In this document: one piece after another, positions 57,685 through 64,000 of the stretch | How the letters are laid out: every line of letters starts with the position of its first letter | How positions within the stretch are numbered: position 1 is the stretch's first letter | Origin: Castor canadensis | Taxonomy: Eukaryota; Chordata; Mammalia; Rodentia; Castoridae | Assembly: GCF_047511655.1 (NCBI RefSeq) | Contig: NC_133389.1 | Coordinates: 148,578,473 to 148,642,472 of the forward strand | Direction: 5' to 3' | Length of the DNA: 64,000 nucleotides | Position numbers and translations under genes: made by a program | Notes under the pieces: generated by a model | Seen by the model: the letters and a program-made list of their open reading frames with translations, nothing else | Databases searched by the model: none | Told to the model about the DNA's origin: nothing

Positions 57685-57771
57685 TTTGGGGTGAGGTGGA
57701 AGCACCGGGTTAGTGAACTTGCCTAGCATGTAAGAGGCTCTGGGTTTGATTCCCACCATAGTGAAAAAAAA
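57685..57771 (+). mobile_element. ID-like SINE with 13-bp TSD
   Basis: The sense element has a B box ('gggtttgattcccaccata') and an ID-like middle ('gaacttgcctagcatgtaag'), ending in an A tail. The perfect duplications aaagaataaaagt lie at 57,672-57,684 and 57,772-57,784. The A box is decayed. Confidence 0.85.
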
Positions 57772-57784
57772 AAAGAATAAAAGT

Positions 57785-60318
57785 ATATCATAGGAGTAAT
57801 AAAAAAATCATATTACAAGGCTAACCTACCCACCTCAAATATTCACAAGATAGTAATAGCGACAAAGAAACTTCCAACATGTTTTCTTTACTTCTCTGTC
57901 ACTCTCCAAGACCTTTGCTGATCACTGATTTATTTATTTAATGGTGAGAGTGGGTAGTTCTGTACAAAAAATGAGCATTTAGGTCCTCCTGCTGTGAAAG
58001 TGGAAAGTTAGCTAAGATTTTCTCCCTAAGAATTTTACAATAGTATGAGCATGTAACAATCCTTGAAAAGAATGTCTCTTCCTGATTTCAATAAGATGTA
58101 TTTGTGAGAAGCATAATATCTTCATTTGCTGGAAAGACATGTTCAGATATAATGGTGTTATGAGTTGTGAATTTGTCTGTAGAAGACAGAAACCATAGTG
58201 GTGTCATGCCCTGATAATATGACCTCACTATTGAACAAAAAAATTATTACAAGTTTTAACTTGATTTATGGAATAGTAGGTCAGTGTGTGTCTCCTCCCA
58301 GCTGTGTGTGTGAAGAAGGTAGAAAGGCAGTTAATATTCTCTGTTATGCAGTTCAGGGTTTTAAAAACAGAACTATACAACTTTCTTGCTCCAGACAGGC
58401 CTTGAGATGGAGCAAGGTGGGAGGTTGCTGAGCCAACCTAAAGGCAGGTTTGACAGCAAGTAGAGATCACCTATTAACTAACACTGGAGGTGTTGCAGAC
58501 TGTGATTTGAAATTGGAGCTTGGCATGGGAATTTCAGGAAGTCTGTGGCTAATCAATGCTGGTACTCTTAAAATGACAGTTTGTGCTTTCTCTCACAGAG
58601 AACAGAGTTGCACTTTGTGCCATATCATCCAGGGCAGGTAAAGAGGAAGCAGGTTTTAGGAGAGCTTTTCAGATAGACACAGAGAGAACTGCCCGAGACT
58701 CAGAATGCCAGATTATTTCTGAACACAAATCCTAGTAGCCTCCTGTGTCCCCAAGAAGAAGGTCAGGGGCTGGTGATTCATTTACCCTCTAACCGTGACC
58801 TTAAGCTTCCATATAACTGCAGCTCCTTGTCTTGCTACAGACCAAACTGGGGACATATTAATATCAGAGGCTGTTTAAACAGTTCAATAAAACGACAACA
58901 CACTGCTTTAACTAAACCCAGCTTGCAGGCTAATTTTGAGGCAGCTCAGTTGGAGGATAGTCATACATGTACATTAATTAACTCTAATAGCAAGCAAGGA
59001 AGGGAGGGGGAAAGAGGTTGAAAGGCATTGTCAGAAAAAAAAAATCCTACCAAAGAACTGGTGCTCAATTTCTTTCTATTTTTTTTTTTTTTAGGTGTTT
59101 AACACTTGTACAATTTGGTCAAATTATGGGCAGGACAGCAAGGGAAGCTAGTCAGCTTTAAAAGACAGAGAGCATGTGAGACAGGACATGATTACTTTGC
59201 TGAATTCCCACTTTTTTTTTTCTTCCAAAAGAGACAAAGGGAAATACTTAAGAACCAATAGTGACAGCGACAAGCAATCATTGAGTTGCAGGATACCTTT
59301 GTCTCTGGGGGGCACGCAGTAATTTTTACATGTCTGCCACTGAGTGTCAAACCTTTTCTTTTCTTCTTCTTTCCATTCTGGATGGCCAAACTGATTATCT
59401 AAAATAGAAAATTAGCACACAATGGGTTTACTCTGCGATACCCCTTATGCAACTAATGGCAAAGCTTGTTAATTGGTTGTAAATGCCAGCAGGTTGCCAG
59501 GATAATACTTCAGAAATAAGCGGGTATTCTGATAATTACAGCAATCTTCATCTATAAAAGCTTAAGTAGATGAAGTAGTGGCTGGCTTAAAACCAAGATT
59601 TATCCCGCTGCACTCACATTAAAAGAAAAAATAAGATGAAAACAATAATGTAACAAAACAATTATATAGCAGGAAGCTTTGTAGGTTTTAGAGATTGTGA
59701 AAACTCAGAAAGTAAAACAGTGCTGTAATAACCAGTTATGGAAAAATAGGCCATTTACATTTGTGTATAATTAAATAGTAGGCTATGCAATTTCACTTTT
59801 TAAAGTAAACTGCCTTTTCCTTTTTTTATAGGGCAACGTAGCCATAATTGCTGCATTAAAGCTTTAATGAAAGAAAAAAGCAGCAGATCAAGATGACATG
59901 TAACGTCTACATTTGCACTGTGGAGCTCTGCTTGTTTAGTAATGGGAAGCTACTGAGGAGATTAAAATTGCAGAATTCTTCATAGTTTGTTCTAAAATTG
60001 CTATAGGAAGATCATTCAGGGTCTAAAATACACACAATTTATTTTTCCACCTTCAATCTGCAAGAATTTAATGGCTTTCATAACTAGTAGGTGGTGGGAG
60101 ATATGTTTTATATTAAAGAGAGAACTACTTCAGATCATAAAAATGATCAAAACTGAGTGGATCAGAATATAAACCCTAAGGATTTCCTTAGTGCATTAGA
60201 ATATCGCCCCAAATATTAAACTATAGTTTGTGTTTAACTTGGTGTACTATAAGCAACTTTCATGTTTAAAATATCAACAGGTTGGTTTGTAATAATTTTT
60301 TTTCTCTCTATTTTGCAG
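57785..60318. other. Unassigned AT-rich stretch
   Basis: No gene or named repeat. Poly-T runs occur at about 59,079-59,092 and 59,212-59,221. Confidence 0.4.
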
Positions 60319-60381
60319 TTTCTTTATCACTCCCAAAAACATCAGAAACTGGTGCAAAAGTCAGCCAGCTCATATATGGAG
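60319..60381 (+). other. Candidate exon (unconfirmed)
   Basis: A strong splice-acceptor-like tract (eight T's, then CTCTCTATTTTGCAG ending at 60,318) is preceded by a possible branch site 'tatcaac'. Sixty-three bases without a stop in two frames follow (for example SLSLPKTSETGAKVSQLIYG), then GGAG|gtaatg at 60,382. An alternative donor, CTG|gtaagc, lies at 60,393, giving a 74-base exon. No repeat family is recognised here. I do not recognise the peptide, so it could be a coding exon, a lncRNA exon or a decoy. Confidence 0.3.
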
Positions 60382-60393
60382 GTAATGTTCTGG

Positions 60394-61851
60394 TAAGCTG
60401 TAAACTGGCTTGTGGACTGAATTGGTTTAAAGAAACAAACAAAAAAACAAAACAAAACAAAAAACTAGTGATCATTTCTCCTGTGAGCTTTTTTCTCCTA
60501 AGTTTGAAAATTTCCTTAAATGTTATATTCCACATAGGTTGGCTATGTTTTCTGCAAACCATCCCTGGCAAATAATGTCGGCAGAGATTGGAAACCCTCA
60601 TTATGTGTTACAGTACTGAGCAGAGGGCATGCAAACCTGCTAAAAACACACCAGGAAAGACTGCTGGGAGAAGAACACTAGGACCATGAGTGCCAATGGC
60701 TAGAGTGATAAGAAGTAGCCTTTAAAAAGCACTTACATAAGAGGCACATGATCTTCCCTTTCTTTTGCAAAAAGAACAGTGCAGAAGCAATTCCCCATAG
60801 AAGAGAACCTGAGGAATAGTCTCTAGGAAGGCCTGGAGTTTTGGCTTTCTGGGTTCTCACTTTAGAAAAGTGACTCAATTGCTTCAGGGTTTTGTTTGGG
60901 TGTTTGTTTCTCTCGGGGTTGATAAAATGCATCTTTATCTATGAGCAGCTCTTCTGGAATGAAAAACTTTAAATACATAGCCTTCTGGAGTGGCTGGCTT
61001 TCTCACAGAAATCAGACTGTGGTATTGGCATGGGCGCTGAGCTGCAGGGAGGCAGAGCCCCCAGGAAGCAGGGCAGAGCAGCCTGGCTGGGAGAGGATGG
61101 CACCTCTCACAGAGCAGCCGCAGCTCCTTTCTGGGAGAGTGCTGGGGAGGGAGATGAAGGGAAATGGAGGGAAAACGATGGGCGTTAGAATATATGTAGA
61201 AACAAGGAGGGATTCTGATCTGTCCCTAGTCCTCTGGGTAACAGAAGAGAGTACATTACCTGGTCCTGCAGCTATCTCCTTCCTGAGCAAATCCCATGCT
61301 CGAGAACTGGTCTCCTGCCCTTCCTCTTCAGTGACTTGTGTCTCTTCCAGGCTGGCAACTGCTGCAGTATTTAGAATGGGATGTATAGGGCCACTATATT
61401 TTTGGTGGAGTGACCTAAGATGTTTTCTTTAATTGATGTCTTTACATGTGATTGGAAGAAGCAGAGAAAATAGCAGCAGGAAGTCTTTTCAACTAGCTTG
61501 GTAGTTGGTAGCTTTTGGGAGTCAGTAGATAGAGAGCAAGAGGTAATCTTCCAGGGCAAGAAAAACTAAGCAAAGAAAACAAACTATTCAGAATAAGGAA
61601 TGAGAGGGAACAATACAGAACTGCCTTGTCTTTGACTACATGACACCTTAGATACAACTCCCTTTCTCATGTGTTGAAACCTCAGTGTGAGGTCTGGGAA
61701 GAAGGTCATATAAAAAGAATCATGTCTACCTTCACAGAGAGACAAAAATTAGTGAGAAAATAAAACTATCTATAAAAAAATCAAATGAAAGCAAGGACAC
61801 ATAAAATCATTTCTGCTGATGTGAGAACTTGTGGAAGTTACCTTTTTACTC
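60394..61851. other. Unassigned stretch
   Basis: A somewhat GC-richer patch at 61,020-61,160 gives overlapping frames on both strands (60,941-61,432 plus; 61,012-61,290 minus) that I do not recognise. The plus frame of 163 codons is the longest non-L1 frame in the window. It opens with ATG but lacks any recognisable domain. Confidence 0.35.
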
Positions 61852-61957
61852 TTTTTTTATTAGTGTGTGTTAATTGTATGGTGTGGAGGTTTCATTGTGA
61901 CATCACCACACACATAAAGACTTTTGATCATGCTCTCCACCTTTATTACTTTTTCTG
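61852..61957 (-). mobile_element. L1 3' end (family C-like), severely truncated
   Basis: The plus strand reads a T run, then 'gtgtgttaattgtatggtgt', 'ggtttcattgtgacatcacc' and 'tttgatcatgctctccacct'. This is the complement of the rodent L1 3' terminus that runs '...gatcaa...cacaatgaaacc...caattaa...ctaataaaaa'. It ends with the same 'ctaataaaaa' as the large L1 at 51.4 kb. Confidence 0.5.
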
Positions 61958-62332
61958 GAAATTACTTATCTAATGATATTTTTACTTTTTTTAAAGAAGA
62001 AATGAACTTCAGTTTCTTCTGTGTTTAACTTGAATTCTTGATTTTTCTTAACAATATGACAGTTTTCTATGTGGTAGAGAAATACCCCATGCAAATTTTC
62101 TGAAAAACAAATGAACACAAACTTGTTGGAGAGCTCTGTGCTTTGCAGTTTTGTCTTTTACATATAGGATAACTATTATCTTTTTCTCTGGTGCTTTAAT
62201 TCTGTCTTGGCCTAAATAACTCATTCTTGATGGACTTTTGATACCTAACATTTTTGATATCTTTGGAAAATTTTTCAGTATGTAATGTAAATAATTGGAT
62301 CTACTTACATTTTAATTTCTTTATACCCCCAG
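61958..62332. other. Unassigned stretch
   Basis: AT-rich, nothing recognised. Confidence 0.4.
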
Positions 62333-62383
62333 TATATACTGTCGCCAGCCACTTATGCCGTGGTGAAGTGCACACTGCCCAGA
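62333..62383 (+). other. Second candidate exon (weak)
   Basis: A pyrimidine-rich acceptor (tttaatttctttataccccc-AG, ending at 62,332) precedes 51 bases open in one frame (YILSPATYAVVKCTLPR). A weak donor, AGA|gtacgt, follows. Three CpGs fall within about 50 bases, in a CpG-poor surrounding. There is no repeat match. The donor is poor and the peptide is not recognised, so support is limited. Confidence 0.2.
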
Positions 62384-63488
62384 GTACGTATTTGAGGACT
62401 CTTCATGAATGGATTGTTTTTAACCAAAGAGTGGAATAATTTTGCTATTTTTCCAGGTCTTAATAATGAGCACATTAAACTGATAACCATTCTTAGAGAA
62501 ATCTTCCCAAGTCAGTTGGAGGATTTGGTACTTAAAAGGCAAAGTTCTTTGACTAGAGTTTTCTCCCAGGAGAGAAGCATACTTCACGTATGTGCAAAAA
62601 GGATAGCTTTGCCACCTGATAGTGTTCTTGTGTGAATACTGTGTGCGTCCTACCAGAGAACATTTTCTCTGTTTCTGTGTCAGTTGTCACTAATCAGTTA
62701 TGCATCTGATGTGTGGATCCATCAGGGAGCAGGATTTAAGTCATTTGGCTGTGGCACATATGATAGGCAGTACAGGAGTTTACTAAAGCCTCTTTTGATG
62801 CCTTTTCAGAAGGGGACGTGCATATGTTATGGTACCTCTACAGTAGCAGTCACTGAACTAGCTGACAAGTGACAGGAGGTTTTCCCCCCTCTTTGGTATT
62901 TCATGAAAGTGTGCACAAATCATAACAAGTTGCCTCTCTTTCACAAGACAGGGAACATTTCCCTTAAAGCACACATGGCTATATGGTGTGTTTGTGTATA
63001 TGAAAATTCATGCTGGTATCAATTTTAATTTTGCCATTTTTGTTGTTTTTAAATTTCAGGTTTGAAATTCTGGAAGAGGCTTAAATAATTGCTGTCAATT
63101 TCTTCTTGACTGATTTTTTTTTCAAGACTCTATTGAAGTCTTAATAGAAAAGCAAAGTTCTTTACTATTGAGAAACTATAAGGTATGGGTAACCCGTTTC
63201 ACTTAAGCTATGACTTTCTTTATTTTTCAAGAAAGCTTAATTAATAGCAAACTCCAACTGTATGCAGGAAATCCTACTCTGGATAATGAGTATCAGGCCA
63301 TGAGTCCCAGTCATCTGCCGGAATTCCGTATTTTAAGGGACTTCTAAGGGCAGCGACATTAAGCACAATGCTTTTGCTCTGTGATTTCTTCAGTGGAACA
63401 GGGCACTGTACCCGCTCTGTGATGGTGATTACAGGTGTGTTCCCAATCAAATGCAATTAAAACAGACTGAAGGAGTGGAGAGGAGGAG
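62384..63488. other. Unassigned stretch
   Basis: No gene or repeat recognised. Confidence 0.4.
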
Positions 63489-63660
63489 GGTTCTGGAGTC
63501 AGGAGGATTTAGGTTCAGATTCAGCCTTTAGCACTTGAGCTGTTTTTTCCCTGGGTGTCAGTATCCTCAGCTCTAAAATAAGGATATTGTTGTGAGAGAT
63601 TAATGCTCAAATCATGAACAGTATTACTTGACACATAACAGATGCTCAACAAATTTTGTG
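63489..63660 (+). repeat. MIR SINE
   Basis: 'gttctggagtcaggaggatt', 'taggttcagattcagccttt', 'gtcagtatcctcagctctaa' and 'cagatgctcaacaaattttg' follow the MIR consensus in the sense direction. Confidence 0.75.
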
Positions 63661-63867
63661 CCTTTGAGCTTCCTATTCCTTCGTGATCTCAGAATAGCAA
63701 AAGACTACGTACAATTCTTTATAAGTAAACTCCAGTTTGACTGTATTTTTTTTTATATAAATTAAGATCTTTAGTAGATAGGTTCCTGGACTCACAGAAG
63801 TTAACTGTCTGGCTGTGATATCCAAAATAAGTGCTAGTAAAATGATCTGCTCTAAATAACTAGTTAG

Positions 63868-63904
<37 letters not shown>

Positions 63905-64000
63905 TTTCTGATCAACAAATGTATTCTTTAAAAATTATTTAGCTTGTCTATAATTACTAGACAGTGAGATGTCACCAAAGCACTGAATGGTACTAATCAA
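63661..64000. repeat. Unassigned end of window with (GT)n microsatellite
   Basis: A pure (GT)16 run lies at 63,871-63,902. The flanking AT-rich DNA shows nothing else. Confidence 0.85.

Noticed and set aside
59070..59170. Poly-T followed by AG as an acceptor
   Set aside because: The run is a simple T tract, the next bases have stops in all frames within a short distance, and no donor is convincing.
60941..61432. 163-codon plus-strand frame, the longest frame in the window outside the L1s
   Set aside because: Amino-acid content is uneven and no domain is recognised. The opposite strand is also open over much of the same GC-richer patch, and there is no convincing exon border. Chance is more likely.
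1..64000. tRNA, rRNA, snRNA or snoRNA genes
   Set aside because: The only pol III A/B box pairs are within ID-like SINEs. I saw no stretch resembling U6, 5S, Y RNA or 7SK by eye, though short diverged pseudogenes could be missed.

Overview
The window is mammalian nuclear DNA that is almost entirely non-coding. It has no host protein-coding gene or structural RNA gene that I can recognise. The short open frames are either decayed LINE-1 (L1) protein or chance ORFs. Rodent origin is supported by ID-like SINEs, B1-like (7SL) SINEs and fused B1+ID dimers (the B1-dID type known from Castoridae, Sciuridae and some other rodent families). The L1 3' ends and SINE versions look most like beaver (Castor) to me; that is inference from memory, not a search. 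The window is probably intergenic or inside a very long intron.

0-12.7 kb: mostly old unassigned DNA with ancient repeats (L2, MIR, Tigger-type and hAT-type DNA transposons, an LTR-like repeat) and younger SINEs. One strong CTCF-like motif lies at 8.0 kb. 12.8-17.4 kb: two 5'-truncated L1 copies in the same (minus) orientation, 130 bp apart, each with target-site duplications. 20.5-22.8 kb: an ancient repeat, a Tigger-like end, a B1-dID SINE and an old L1M-type 3' half, side by side. 23.4-28.7 kb: more SINE and LTR remnants, a second CTCF-like motif and a small ORF followed by AATAAA.

29.7-41.4 kb: a repeat-poor, AT-rich stretch with microsatellites, a perfect 38-bp palindrome and a CpG-enriched patch. 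This is the best place to look for conserved regulatory DNA. 42.8-51.5 kb: an L1-rich zone with three 5'-truncated L1 ends of 61, 90 and 704 bp bounded by duplications, one further L1 end without them, and a 4.9-kb L1. The large L1 keeps its 5' UTR with two sets of tandem monomers, broken ORF1 and the first part of ORF2, then jumps to an unrelated L1 3' end. 51.5-64 kb: AT-rich DNA with several MIRs and two short segments that look like exons flanked by splice sites (60.32 and 62.33 kb).

No multi-gene system is present. The most useful signals are the internally deleted L1 with a tandem-repeat promoter, the cluster of very short L1 insertions, the two candidate exons, the CTCF-like sites and the repeat-poor block. 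Repeat boundaries are estimates by eye, except where target-site duplications fix them.
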